Shown here one piece after another: positions 43,681-52,317 of a stretch of 64,000 nucleotides of DNA. The translations under genes and the position numbers were made by a program. The notes under the pieces are model-generated. The model ran no database searches. It was not told the origin of the DNA and worked only from the letters and a program-made list of their open reading frames with translations. This stretch comes from an uncultured Lachnospiraceae bacterium (GTDB taxonomy: Bacteria; Bacillota; Clostridia; Lachnospirales; Lachnospiraceae): positions 124,001-188,000 of the forward strand of contig CAJTQI010000008.1 of assembly GCA_910578645.1 (NCBI GenBank). Reading direction: 5' to 3'. Every line of letters starts with the position of its first letter. Within the stretch, counting starts at the first letter, position 1.

Positions 43681-44259
43681 ATGATAGACAGCAAAGAAAC
43701 TTATAGGCGTTATCTGAAACAGGACCAAGTGGCGCTTGGCAGGAAGCGGGACAGGCGCCCCAGACTTTTTGGGGATGAAATATGGAAATTTGAGATATTG
43801 CTGCGCAAGGTAGAGTATGACATAAACTGCCGGAAAGGATTGGCCAGGCTGTTAGTCGGCAAATACCATAAGTTTCGGTTTCACAGGTTGAGCGTGAAGC
43901 TGGGATTTACCATTCCGCCCAATGTATTCCAGGGCGGGCTGTCGATTCCCCATTATGGAACCATCGTGGTACATGGCAACGTCCGGGCAGGGATGAACTG
44001 CAGGCTGCAGGAGGGTGTGACCATCGGTGCCACAGGTGGAAGCCACGAAGCGGCGGTTATCGGGAATCACTGCTATTTTGGCAGCGGCGCCAAAATAATC
44101 GGTGCAGTCACCATAGCCGATGATGTGGCGATAGGTGCGGGGGCGGTGGTGACGAAGGATATCACGGAACCAGGAACTACCTGGGCAGGCGTGCCTGCGA
44201 AGAAGATAAGCGGGCAGGATTCACACGGCAATTTGTGCAAAGATATTTTTACTTCATAA
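43681..44259 (+). CDS. Serine-acetyltransferase-like hexapeptide acetyltransferase
   Basis: A 192-residue protein. The N-terminal 70 residues are helical and basic; residues 80-175 form a left-handed beta-helix of hexapeptide repeats (VFQGGL, IVVHGN, VTIGAT, AKIIGA, VTIADD, VAIGAG) with H91 in SIPHYG as the likely catalytic His and AGVPAKKIS as the closing motif. The layout fits CysE-type enzymes found in capsule loci, which O-acetylate a sugar from acetyl-CoA; true cysteine synthesis is less likely here. Start at 43681 has GGGGA six bases upstream. ATG 43669 is possible; longer forms would translate the repeat. Confidence 0.85.
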   Translation: MIDSKETYRRYLKQDQVALGRKRDRRPRLFGDEIWKFEILLRKVEYDINCRKGLARLLVGKYHKFRFHRLSVKLGFTIPPNVFQGGLSIPHYGTIVVHGNVRAGMNCRLQEGVTIGATGGSHEAAVIGNHCYFGSGAKIIGAVTIADDVAIGAGAVVTKDITEPGTTWAGVPAKKISGQDSHGNLCKDIFTS

Positions 44260-44268
44260 AAGAGGACA

Positions 44269-44303
44269 GTGTGAAAAATCCATATGCGGAAGATTTTCCA
44301 CAC
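44269..44303 (+). other. 12-bp stem-loop before the second ABC flippase
   Basis: GTGTGAAAAATC (44269-44280) pairs with GATTTTCCACAC (44292-44303), one mismatch, 11-base loop. It starts nine bases after the acetyltransferase stop. No T run follows, so it is not a standard terminator. It is the first of three consecutive stems in this gap. Confidence 0.5.
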
Positions 44304-44309
44304 GCGAGA

Positions 44310-44364
44310 TTTGTGTCTGCGCTCACTTGACACAAACTCGTTATGCGCAAAGAACATGCGCAGA
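44310..44364 (+). promoter_or_regulatory. Leader-like repeat, copy 2, with alternative pairings
   Basis: TTTGTGTC (44310-44317) pairs with GACACAAA (44329-44336), and TGCGCA (44344-44349) pairs with TGCGCA (44357-44362). A competing pairing TCTGCGC (44316-44322) with GCGCAGA (44358-44364) cannot form together with these. The AGAGGAG ribosome site of the ABC gene starts within about ten bases. A degenerate copy is at 43617. I infer a cis-acting RNA switch or attenuator; a mobile repeat is the alternative. Confidence 0.45.
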
Positions 44365-44377
44365 AAAGAGGAGCTTT

Positions 44378-46153
44378 ATGGGCGGAATGAGAGAAAATAC
44401 AAGGGTGGGGATGCTCACCAAACTGGGATACATTTTTGATAAAAGGGACAAATGGAAAATATTTATGCTTCTGCTTGCCGTTGTGGTGGGAAGTTTCTTG
44501 GAGCTTCTTGGCGTCACGATTTTTATGCCGTTCATCAATATTATTACGGAGCCGTCAACCATCCGTAAGACATGGTATCTTAGGTGGGCATATGATTTGT
44601 TTCATTTCCGCTCTCCTAAGGATTTTCTGATTGCGTTGTCGGCGGGAATTATCTTCGTATATGTCATAAAAAATGTGTACCTGATTATAGAGAAAAGTTA
44701 TATTTACAGGTTTTCCTATAATACCCAGATGAAGCTTTCCACAAGGCTTTTGAATACTTATATGAAAGAGCCATATACGTTCCATCTGAATAAGAATATC
44801 GCCACTTTACAAAGAAGCTTACAGGAAGATACGTCGAAATTTATGCAGGTCATTTTGTATTCCCTGGAGTTGGTGGCGGAGTTGGCGGTCTGTTTTGTGC
44901 TTATGGTGTATCTTTTGTTTGTCAGTAAATCCATTACCATCATCGTGTTGGGATTGTTGGTGGTATGCGTGGGTTCTTTCCTGCTTCTGACGAGAAAATA
45001 CAGCCGTAAACTGGGGCAGGATAACCAGGGATACCAAGGTAAGATTTACCAGTGGATGAATCAGGCGTTAGGCGGCATCAAAGAGATTAAGATACTGGAG
45101 CGGGAAGAATTTTTTACCGGGGAATACCGGAAATATTATATGAAATTTGCCAGAGGGCTACGAATTGCCAGAACAATTTCCATTCTTCCTAAGTATGCGG
45201 TGGAGGCTGTGGCGATTTCAGGACTTCTTGTGGCGATTATCGTAAAACTGATGTTTGGAGAGGCGGACATGGCTTATTACATTCCGCAGCTTACGGTGTT
45301 CGCCGTGGCGGCTTTCCGTCTGATGCCAAGCGTGGGGCGTATCAATGAACATGCCACCAATATGCTGTATGCCCTGCCTTCCGTGGAATTGGTCTATCAT
45401 GATTTGGTGGAAATCGAAGACTATATCGAGAAGCAGGACAGCGAAGTCAGGGAAGACTGGGATTTACAGGCAGGCATTGAAGTGAAGAATGTGACATACT
45501 GCTATCCCGATACGGACGAGCCTGTCATAGACAATGCCAGTCTGTCAGTGAAGAAAGGTAAGACGGTAGCTTTCATCGGGGCTTCCGGAGCAGGCAAGAC
45601 CACGATGGTGGACATTATATTAGGGCTTTTGACGCCCCAGAAGGGCGTTGTCATGGCGGATAACATAAATGTGCATGAAAAGCCAAAGACTTTCCACGCA
45701 CAGGTGGGTTATATCCCCCAGGTAATTTATCTGTCCGATGACACCATCCGCAATAACATTGCTTTCGGTGTGAGGAAAGAGGATATCGATGAAAAAGCGG
45801 TGCTGCAGGCAATGGAGAAGGCACAGCTTACGGAGTTTATCGGGAGTCTTCCCCATGGCCTTGACACGATTGTAGGTGACAGAGGTGTCAGGTTGTCCGG
45901 TGGGCAAAGACAGCGTATCGGTATAGCCAGGGCGCTCTACCATGACCCGGAGATACTGGTTCTGGATGAAGCCACGTCGGCTCTTGATAATGACACGGAG
46001 GCGGCCGTGATGGAAGCCATCGAACACTTACAGGGTGTGAAGACGATGATTATTATTGCCCATAGGCTTACCACTATCCGCAGTGTGGACTTGATTTATG
46101 AGGTGGGCGATGGCAAGGTAGTAAAGAAGCGTAAAGAGGAAGTATTTTCATAA
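44378..46153 (+). CDS. ABC transporter, fused permease-ATPase (PglK/MsbA-like flippase), second copy
   Basis: A 591-residue half-transporter: six helices, with ELLGVTIFMP in the first pair matching the other two copies, then Walker A GASGAGKTT (401-409), signature SGGQRQR (507-513), Walker B ending D530-E531, and IIAHRL. All ATPase residues are intact. Likely flips a lipid-linked glycan. ATG 44378 follows AGAGGAG and the leader-like repeat; an upstream in-frame start would translate the repeat. The next gene is a large polytopic protein, as in the other two ABC neighbourhoods. Confidence 0.9.
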   Translation: MGGMRENTRVGMLTKLGYIFDKRDKWKIFMLLLAVVVGSFLELLGVTIFMPFINIITEPSTIRKTWYLRWAYDLFHFRSPKDFLIALSAGIIFVYVIKNVYLIIEKSYIYRFSYNTQMKLSTRLLNTYMKEPYTFHLNKNIATLQRSLQEDTSKFMQVILYSLELVAELAVCFVLMVYLLFVSKSITIIVLGLLVVCVGSFLLLTRKYSRKLGQDNQGYQGKIYQWMNQALGGIKEIKILEREEFFTGEYRKYYMKFARGLRIARTISILPKYAVEAVAISGLLVAIIVKLMFGEADMAYYIPQLTVFAVAAFRLMPSVGRINEHATNMLYALPSVELVYHDLVEIEDYIEKQDSEVREDWDLQAGIEVKNVTYCYPDTDEPVIDNASLSVKKGKTVAFIGASGAGKTTMVDIILGLLTPQKGVVMADNINVHEKPKTFHAQVGYIPQVIYLSDDTIRNNIAFGVRKEDIDEKAVLQAMEKAQLTEFIGSLPHGLDTIVGDRGVRLSGGQRQRIGIARALYHDPEILVLDEATSALDNDTEAAVMEAIEHLQGVKTMIIIAHRLTTIRSVDLIYEVGDGKVVKKRKEEVFS

Positions 46154-46175
46154 GATATGACAGAGGAATTTTCGT

Positions 46176-47798
46176 ATGGACACAGTGCTGCAAAATAAGA
46201 AACATCATATATTTTCTGACAGGCGTGGCGACATGCTGTTTCTTCTGTCCCTTATTGTAATTGCCATGGCGGCTTTCACGTTTCTTGGGTCTGACAGTTA
46301 TGTCTTGTTTGCCGACAGCGGAAGTTATATTGAGATGGAACGGTATATGGAAGGGGTTATGCCTGTCTATCCGCTTTTCATAAGGCTTAATAAGATATTG
46401 TTTGGAGAAGCTGTTTATCTACAGGCGGTGGTGACGGAGCAGGCTGTTTTTGCCAGTGTATGCGTGGCGGTGTTTACGAATCTGTTACGCAGGCAGTTTA
46501 GGCTTGGCTATCCGGAATCTTACTGTCTGTTCTTGTTCTCGCTGCTTCCCTTTACGACGGATATGCCGGATGCGATGACGACGCAGGAAATTCTTACGGA
46601 AGGGATTGCTTATGCCGGATTTTATTTGTTTATGACTGTTTTACTCAAGGCTGTCTGGACAAAAAAACTGGGATATATACTGGGTTTGTTTATCATTACT
46701 TTATTTTTGTCTGCTACCCGCTCGCAACTTCAGATTCTGTTCGGAGTGTGCGGAATTATTTTCTTCTATATTGTTGTGATGGGCGACGGGACGAAGGCGG
46801 ACAGAAAAAGAGTGCTTTACGTGCTGTCCGGCATAGTGGGCTGTCTATGTATTGGTCTTGCAGGTGTTTCCTGTACCAGCAGATTAAATACAGGCTATCA
46901 GGAGATGATAAGGCGTTACACGGCCAGGCTGCAGGCGATAGAGGATGCCGCTTTGGAAGAAAAAACGGCGGCGGAAAGCGGTGCGGAAATGTCGGCGGGC
47001 ACCGTCACGCAAAGCAGCCTGGAAAATACAGAGGATTCAGACAGTGAAACAGAATGGTCGGCGGTGCCGTCCCAATATACATCCTTGATTTTCGCCAGGG
47101 GAATGTACGAAGCGGATTATGAAGATTACCAACTTTTTGAGGAAGAAGAGATGCGGCAGTTGTTTCTGCGTTTATATGAGACGGCTGACGAAAATGAAGA
47201 CTTATATATTTATGCCAGTCCAGGGCTGTGGATGTGGAAAGATATTGTGGGCGGTATTGGCTCGGTAGGTAATAAATGTTTCTATACATTGGACGATTTT
47301 TATAGGGAGATGCCGGGAATTACGAAGCAAAACGACTATAACCAGATTCGGAATAAGAGCGCAAGCCAGATTGGATGGACACTGTTAAAGGCACATTGGC
47401 CTAGATTCTTATACCACACGCTGATGTTACTTCCCCAAGCATTTATCTGTACGGTATTTTTCCAGATTGCCAGGATATATCTATTGTGCCATCTGGTTAC
47501 CCTGTTTTTGTATGTCAGTGCGGCGGCATTGATGGTCTGGGCATATGCGGATAAGAAGGTGGATAAAGCCTATGGGGAATTTATGGCCGCGGTTCTGGGG
47601 ACAAACATTTTAATGGTTATTGTCATTTCCCTCGTTTTTTTCGGGCAGCAAAGGTATCTGGTGTATAATTTCGGGATATTTTATATGGTATATTTCCTGT
47701 TCTTGCTGCAGTTGTGGAAACAATATGGAAAGAATTGGTTAGAGAGGTTAAATTCCCGCGGCGCAGACAAATGGAGGTTAACGTGGAGAAAGTCCTGA
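46176..47798 (+). CDS. Polytopic membrane protein with acidic outer loop (GT-C-like, unassigned)
   Basis: I do not recognise a named family. A 540-residue protein with about ten hydrophobic helices. FADSGSYIEME after the first helix has the acidic residues expected of a GT-C first outer loop, and PVYPLFIRLNK resembles the YPxF segments of PMT-type enzymes. Around residues 256-296 is a Glu/Ser/Ala-rich low-complexity stretch, part of a large hydrophilic loop running to about residue 410. AGAGGAA precedes the ATG. It is placed directly after an ABC flippase, like the DUF6056-like proteins. A role in extracytoplasmic sugar transfer is inference. Confidence 0.55.
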   Translation: MDTVLQNKKHHIFSDRRGDMLFLLSLIVIAMAAFTFLGSDSYVLFADSGSYIEMERYMEGVMPVYPLFIRLNKILFGEAVYLQAVVTEQAVFASVCVAVFTNLLRRQFRLGYPESYCLFLFSLLPFTTDMPDAMTTQEILTEGIAYAGFYLFMTVLLKAVWTKKLGYILGLFIITLFLSATRSQLQILFGVCGIIFFYIVVMGDGTKADRKRVLYVLSGIVGCLCIGLAGVSCTSRLNTGYQEMIRRYTARLQAIEDAALEEKTAAESGAEMSAGTVTQSSLENTEDSDSETEWSAVPSQYTSLIFARGMYEADYEDYQLFEEEEMRQLFLRLYETADENEDLYIYASPGLWMWKDIVGGIGSVGNKCFYTLDDFYREMPGITKQNDYNQIRNKSASQIGWTLLKAHWPRFLYHTLMLLPQAFICTVFFQIARIYLLCHLVTLFLYVSAAALMVWAYADKKVDKAYGEFMAAVLGTNILMVIVISLVFFGQQRYLVYNFGIFYMVYFLFLLQLWKQYGKNWLERLNSRGADKWRLTWRKS

Positions 47799-48493
47799 TT
47801 ATTATTCCTGCCTACAATGAGGAAGATAGTATCGAGAAAGTGGTAGATAATTTCATAGAAAATTTTCCCCAGTATGATTATGTCATCGTCAATGACGGTT
47901 CCACAGACCATACGAAGGACGTATGCCGGGACAAGGGGTACGAGGTGCTGAATCTGCCCATCAATATGGGGATTGGCGGGGCGGTTCAGACGGGCTACAG
48001 GTATGCTCTTGACAACGGTTATGATATGGCGGTTCAGGTGGACGGTGACGGACAGCACGACGTATCGTTTCTGGAAAACATGATACGGTATATGGAAGAA
48101 GAAGGGGCGGACTGTGTGATTGGCTCCCGGTTTGTGGAAAAAGAAGGATTCCAGTCGTCCGGCCTGCGCAGAGTGGGAATCAAGTTTTTAAGTGTCCTGG
48201 GATGGATGCTGACCGGGGTGCGGGTAAGGGACATTACCAGTGGGTTCCGTCTCGTAAACAGCAGGTTTATCCAAATTTTTGCCCAGGACTATCCCTCCGA
48301 TTACCCGGAGCCTGAGGCGATGGTCATTGCGGCGGTTTACGGCGGGAAAATCAGGGAATATCCGGTGATTATGCGTGACAGGGAGAGCGGGACAAGCTCG
48401 ATTACCCTCAGGAAATCGGTCTACTATATGTTTAAAGTGACCTTGGCAATGCTGGTCCGCCGGCTGAGCTTCGGTGTCAGGAGGAGTAAATGA
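47783..48493 (+). CDS. DPM1-like glycosyltransferase family 2
   Basis: A 236-residue GT-A enzyme with VLIIIPAYNEE (4-14), VNDGSTDHT (36-44) and the long metal motif DGDGQHD (87-93), then VRDITSGFR. This is the dolichyl-phosphate-mannose-synthase/GtrB-like type, which makes polyprenyl-phosphate sugars or begins a branch. The GTG start has GGAGG five bases upstream and gives a clean N terminus; ATG 47771 is the alternative. It overlaps the preceding stop and, by ATGA, the DUF2304 gene that follows. If it makes polyprenyl-P-sugar it would feed the GT-C-like proteins in this locus. Confidence 0.9.
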   Translation: MEKVLIIIPAYNEEDSIEKVVDNFIENFPQYDYVIVNDGSTDHTKDVCRDKGYEVLNLPINMGIGGAVQTGYRYALDNGYDMAVQVDGDGQHDVSFLENMIRYMEEEGADCVIGSRFVEKEGFQSSGLRRVGIKFLSVLGWMLTGVRVRDITSGFRLVNSRFIQIFAQDYPSDYPEPEAMVIAAVYGGKIREYPVIMRDRESGTSSITLRKSVYYMFKVTLAMLVRRLSFGVRRSK

Positions 48494-48909
48494 TACCACA
48501 GACTTTACAGATTACGTTATCCGTAGCTGTGATTTGCTACTTTATTATCATCTTATATTATCTGAAAAAACGCATGCTGGAACTAAAATATACGCTGATT
48601 TGGCTTGTGGCGGGCGTGGTCATGGGAATCATGATTTATTTCCCGGAGCTGCTTGTACATTTTGTGGGAATATTCGGCATCCAGAGCAATATGAACGGGC
48701 TTTATATTCTCTGCATTGCGTTTATTTTTATGATTTTGATGACGCTTACTTCCATCGCCTCCAGGCAGCAGCTAAAGGTTCGGATACTGATTCAGGAAAT
48801 CAGTATGATGGAGAAGCGGATTAGGGAGTTGGAGAAGGCGGCAGAGAGGCAGATGCAGGAAAAGCAAAAGGAAGAAAGCAGAAATGAAAACGGAAAACAT
48901 AGCGGTTGA
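48490..48909 (+). CDS. DUF2304 small membrane protein
   Basis: A 139-residue protein with three membrane helices (about 5-24, 34-55, 66-88), a LKYTLIWL segment between the first two that marks DUF2304, and a charged coiled-coil tail (about 95-139). DUF2304 genes commonly sit beside DPM1-like GT2 genes, and the ATGA overlap here shows the same. I infer it anchors or assists that enzyme, perhaps in moving the polyprenyl-phosphate sugar; no activity is proven. Confidence 0.88.
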   Translation: MIPQTLQITLSVAVICYFIIILYYLKKRMLELKYTLIWLVAGVVMGIMIYFPELLVHFVGIFGIQSNMNGLYILCIAFIFMILMTLTSIASRQQLKVRILIQEISMMEKRIRELEKAAERQMQEKQKEESRNENGKHSG

Positions 48910-50083
48910 TTTGCTGTGGCTTCGTCCCGGTAAAGTGGGTGGGACGGAGTCTTATATCAGAAATCTTCTGGACGGCTTCATGGAGTTGGAAGAAGACTTC
49001 CGGTTTACCCTGCTTGTGTCTAAGGACAATGCAGAGACTTTCAGGAAATATGAAAAAGACAAAAGATACAGCCTTTTGGTAGCCCCCATTGAATCGGCGA
49101 ATATTGCCAAACGGATTCTGTGGCAGAACATGTTCCAGAATCGTTTTCTGCGAAGGGCCGGGTTTAGGAAATGTTTTGAGCCTGTGTACTGTAAGCCGTG
49201 GCAAAACGGAGGGATTGACTATACCTGCGTGATTCATGACTTGCAGGCCCTGCACTTCCCTCAGTACCATCCCTTCCATGAAGTGGCATATTCCAGGCTG
49301 TGCTGGCGGATGGATGTGAGCAATGGGGCCAGGATTGTGGCAATTTCCCGGTGGGTTAAGGAAGACATAGAAAGCAGATACCACAGGCGGGATATTGAGG
49401 TGATTTATAATCCCATTCTAATCAAAGAAAATGAGACCACTGATTTTGCCTCTTTAAGGGACAGATACGGGATTGAGGAAAAGCAGTTTTTCTATACGGT
49501 CAGCCAGATGATACCGAGTAAAAACCTGGAAACGCTTATCCGCATGATGGACAGGATTGTCCATGGAGCGTATAAGGACGGCGCAGAGGATAGCTTCCGG
49601 GGGAAAAGTGGAAGCTACGAAGGGCAAGAGACAGAAAACACAGATTCTGTCTTACCCCATAAACTGGTCATAAGCGGGGTCAGCGGACACGCCGCGGCAG
49701 AATTAAAGAAAGAGATTTCGGACAGAAACTTACAGGATGCGGTAATCCTGACAGGATTTATCAGCAATAAAGAGCGCAATACGCTGTATCAAAGTTGCCA
49801 TACTTTCCTGTTCCCAAGTGTTTTTGAGGGGTTTGGGATGCCTCCGGTGGAGGCGATGCTATTTGGGACGCCTGTAGTGACCACAAGATGCGCCTCTATC
49901 CCGGAAGTGACCCAGGGAAAGGCCGTCTATGTGGATGACCCCTATGACGTGGGGGAGTGGATGCAAAGAATCCGGGATGCAAGGTGGGAGCAGGGCATTT
50001 GTGATTTCGACGTCTATGCGCCGGAACGGATATCCAGGCAATACCTGGCGTTTTTGAAGGAGCCTGTATGGAAGAAAAAATAA
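48884..50083 (+). CDS. Glycosyltransferase family 4
   Basis: A 399-residue GT-B enzyme of the WbdA/mannosyltransferase-like type: VGGTESYIRNLL loop near the start, CVIHDLQALHFPQYHP in the middle, VSQMIPSKNLETLI as donor-domain opening and E-x7-E EGFGMPPVE. A hydrophilic insert of about 25 residues (roughly 230-255, FRGKSGSYEGQETENTDS) separates donor-domain strands. It overlaps the DUF2304 gene by 26 bases and the next GT2 by 16, so the run 47783-51021 is surely one operon. Confidence 0.9.
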   Translation: MKTENIAVDLLWLRPGKVGGTESYIRNLLDGFMELEEDFRFTLLVSKDNAETFRKYEKDKRYSLLVAPIESANIAKRILWQNMFQNRFLRRAGFRKCFEPVYCKPWQNGGIDYTCVIHDLQALHFPQYHPFHEVAYSRLCWRMDVSNGARIVAISRWVKEDIESRYHRRDIEVIYNPILIKENETTDFASLRDRYGIEEKQFFYTVSQMIPSKNLETLIRMMDRIVHGAYKDGAEDSFRGKSGSYEGQETENTDSVLPHKLVISGVSGHAAAELKKEISDRNLQDAVILTGFISNKERNTLYQSCHTFLFPSVFEGFGMPPVEAMLFGTPVVTTRCASIPEVTQGKAVYVDDPYDVGEWMQRIRDARWEQGICDFDVYAPERISRQYLAFLKEPVWKKK

Positions 50084-51021
50084 GTGTTATTCTAGTCAAT
50101 TATAATGGAAAACAATATAACGACGCCTGTATAAACGGTGTTCTTAACAGTACCGTGGCAGCACAGATTCAGGTGGTGGTGGTGGATAATGCCTCCACCG
50201 ACGGTTCCCTTCAAAAGTTACGGGACAAATGGGGGACGGACAGGCGGCTGCATGTCATTGCATTGGAGGAGAATTTCGGGTTTTCCAGGGCTAACAACGA
50301 AGGAATACGCTGGTCCATAGAACAAGGAATCAAGTATTTTCTTCTTTTGAATAATGATACGGAAATCGAGCCGGATGCCATCGGGCTTATGATGGAATAC
50401 CACCGGAAAACGGGAAGGATTGTGGTGCCTAAGATTCTGTATGCAGATAGGAGAGATACCGTATGGTGCGCCGGAGGTAGCTTTACGCCTGTTATCAGGA
50501 AGGCCATTCAGCGTGGATTAAACCAGAAGGATGACGGACAGCCCGGACAGAGGATGGGGAAGGATGCCCGGTATAGCAAAAGCGGCAGATGCCGGTTTGC
50601 CAATGGCTGCGCTGTTTTTCTTTCCAGGGAAATCGTGGAGCGTGTGGGATATCTGGATGAGCGGTTTTTTCTTTATTATGAGGATACGGAGTACAGTATG
50701 CGCGCTGCCGCGCGCGGCGTGGAGATTGGCTATTGCGCACAGGCCGTTGTGTACCACAAGGTGAACGGCTCCACAGGGGGGAATGGGAAGCCCGCCAACG
50801 CATACTATATCACAAGGAACTGGCTACTTTGCAACAGTATCCATATGCGGGGCAGGAAGCATGTGAATGGACGGTTTGTACTGTTTTTTATATATTTTAT
50901 CTGTAACAGGACGGCCTGGTTTTTTATTTGGTTGGCACAGGGCAAATGGGGCATGTGTACGGCGCAGGTTAGGGGCGTCCGGGACTTTTTTTGCAAAAAG
51001 TGGGGGCGCAGTCCGGCTTAG
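50068..51021 (+). CDS. Glycosyltransferase family 2 (rhamnosyltransferase-like)
   Basis: A 317-residue GT-A enzyme: ISVILVNYNGKQYN (5-18), VVVDNASTDGS, ENFGFSRANNEG, and LLLNNDTEIEP as DXD-type motif, then FANGCAVFLSRE and FFLYYEDTEYSMRAA. This NNDTE/GxxFFLYxED pattern is that of WbbL/RfbN-like rhamnosyltransferases, so dTDP-rhamnose is a plausible donor, though none of the rml genes is here. GGAG precedes the ATG inside the end of the previous gene. Confidence 0.88.
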   Translation: MEEKISVILVNYNGKQYNDACINGVLNSTVAAQIQVVVVDNASTDGSLQKLRDKWGTDRRLHVIALEENFGFSRANNEGIRWSIEQGIKYFLLLNNDTEIEPDAIGLMMEYHRKTGRIVVPKILYADRRDTVWCAGGSFTPVIRKAIQRGLNQKDDGQPGQRMGKDARYSKSGRCRFANGCAVFLSREIVERVGYLDERFFLYYEDTEYSMRAAARGVEIGYCAQAVVYHKVNGSTGGNGKPANAYYITRNWLLCNSIHMRGRKHVNGRFVLFFIYFICNRTAWFFIWLAQGKWGMCTAQVRGVRDFFCKKWGRSPA

Positions 51022-51039
51022 AAAGGAATGGTGACAGAT

Positions 51040-52272
51040 ATGAAAAAACTTCTCTTCATTTCATATTTCGCGCCCTACGACCGGGTGGACCATGCGGGCG
51101 GCAAAGTCCATAATTTCTACATCAAGAAACTGCAGAAGGAAAAGGAATATGACCTTACGCTGTTGACCATGTGCTACCAGAGGGAGTGCGAGAGACTTGA
51201 CCTGGAAGAGTATGGCATTAAGCACCGCCTTGTGGTGCTAGATAAATCGCCTGTACAGAAATACGTGCGCATGTTTTTCAGCGGTTTCTCTTATTTTAAT
51301 CCTTTTGATAAATATGGGAAAGTTTTGTTGAACTATGAAAGATACCGGATAAAGAAGATGATTGCCCGGTATGCCGCCGAGGGGGAGCGGCCGGAGCTGA
51401 TTATATTGCAGTGGACACAGATACTCCTGCTTATGCCTTTTGTAAAGAAACTGTATCCCGACGCGAAAATTGTGGCCATTGAGGAGGATGTGCTTTTCCT
51501 TAATTTCTACCGGCGGATTGGTTTGGCAAAGAACCTCTGGCAGAAGTACATTGCCACCTATCAATACTATAATCTTAGGAAAAGGGAACTGGCGGCCCTG
51601 CATGGGGCGCAACAGATTGTGGTGAATAATTTCAAGGATGCCGCGCTGCTTGTGGAGAACGGGATTGACGGGAAAGATATTTTTACGTCTTCCGTATATT
51701 TTGAGAATTACGGTTTCGTGAAAAGAACCGGCGCAGGCTGCTGCGAGGAGGGCGGGACGTACCGTGATATCCTTTTCTATGGCGCCATGCACAGGGACGA
51801 GAATCATATAAGCGCCATGTGGTTTATCGAGCATGTACTGCCTCTTTTGCCGGAACGGTTCCGCCTGGTGGTGGTAGGGGCACGTCCGAGGAAAGAACTG
51901 TTGTCGTTGGCGGGGGACAGAGTGAGGGTGATGGGATTTGTGGAAGACATTACCGGATATTTCGCCTCCTGTTTCTGCCTGGCGGCGTCCTTGAGGCTTG
52001 GGGCCGGCATTAAAGTAAAAGTTTTAGAGGCAATGTCCGCGGGGGTTCCGGTATTGACCAACGATATCGGCATCGAAGGCATCGGCTGCCGAAACGGTCG
52101 GGAATATTGGCACTGCCAGCGCGCGGAGGAATATGCGGACAGGATTTTGTGGATGGAAGGGCATACCTGTGAGGCGGCAAAAATAGCGGAGAATGGAAGA
52201 AAATATATCGAAGAGAATTTTGATTTGGAAAAGAAGTATGGGGAACTTGTCAGAGTGTGGGATAAGATGTGA
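51040..52272 (+). CDS. Glycosyltransferase family 4 (possibly GT4-like fused-Rossmann, divergent)
   Basis: A 410-residue GT-B enzyme: MKKLLFISYFAPYDRVDHAGGK at the start with an AGG loop, ILFYGAMHRDENHISAM as the donor-domain opening, LRLGAGIKVKVLEAMSAGVPVLTN near the end. That last block, GxGxKxKxxEAMxxGxPV, is the form found in GT4 enzymes whose first E of E-x7-E is replaced. An ATG at 51028 is also in frame but lies against AAAGGA with no spacing; 51040 is preferred. Cytoplasmic, donor unknown. Confidence 0.87.
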   Translation: MKKLLFISYFAPYDRVDHAGGKVHNFYIKKLQKEKEYDLTLLTMCYQRECERLDLEEYGIKHRLVVLDKSPVQKYVRMFFSGFSYFNPFDKYGKVLLNYERYRIKKMIARYAAEGERPELIILQWTQILLLMPFVKKLYPDAKIVAIEEDVLFLNFYRRIGLAKNLWQKYIATYQYYNLRKRELAALHGAQQIVVNNFKDAALLVENGIDGKDIFTSSVYFENYGFVKRTGAGCCEEGGTYRDILFYGAMHRDENHISAMWFIEHVLPLLPERFRLVVVGARPRKELLSLAGDRVRVMGFVEDITGYFASCFCLAASLRLGAGIKVKVLEAMSAGVPVLTNDIGIEGIGCRNGREYWHCQRAEEYADRILWMEGHTCEAAKIAENGRKYIEENFDLEKKYGELVRVWDKM

Positions 52273-52317
52273 CAGACAACTTTACGGAAATTTCCAGGTT
52301 GAAAATGAGGAATATAC

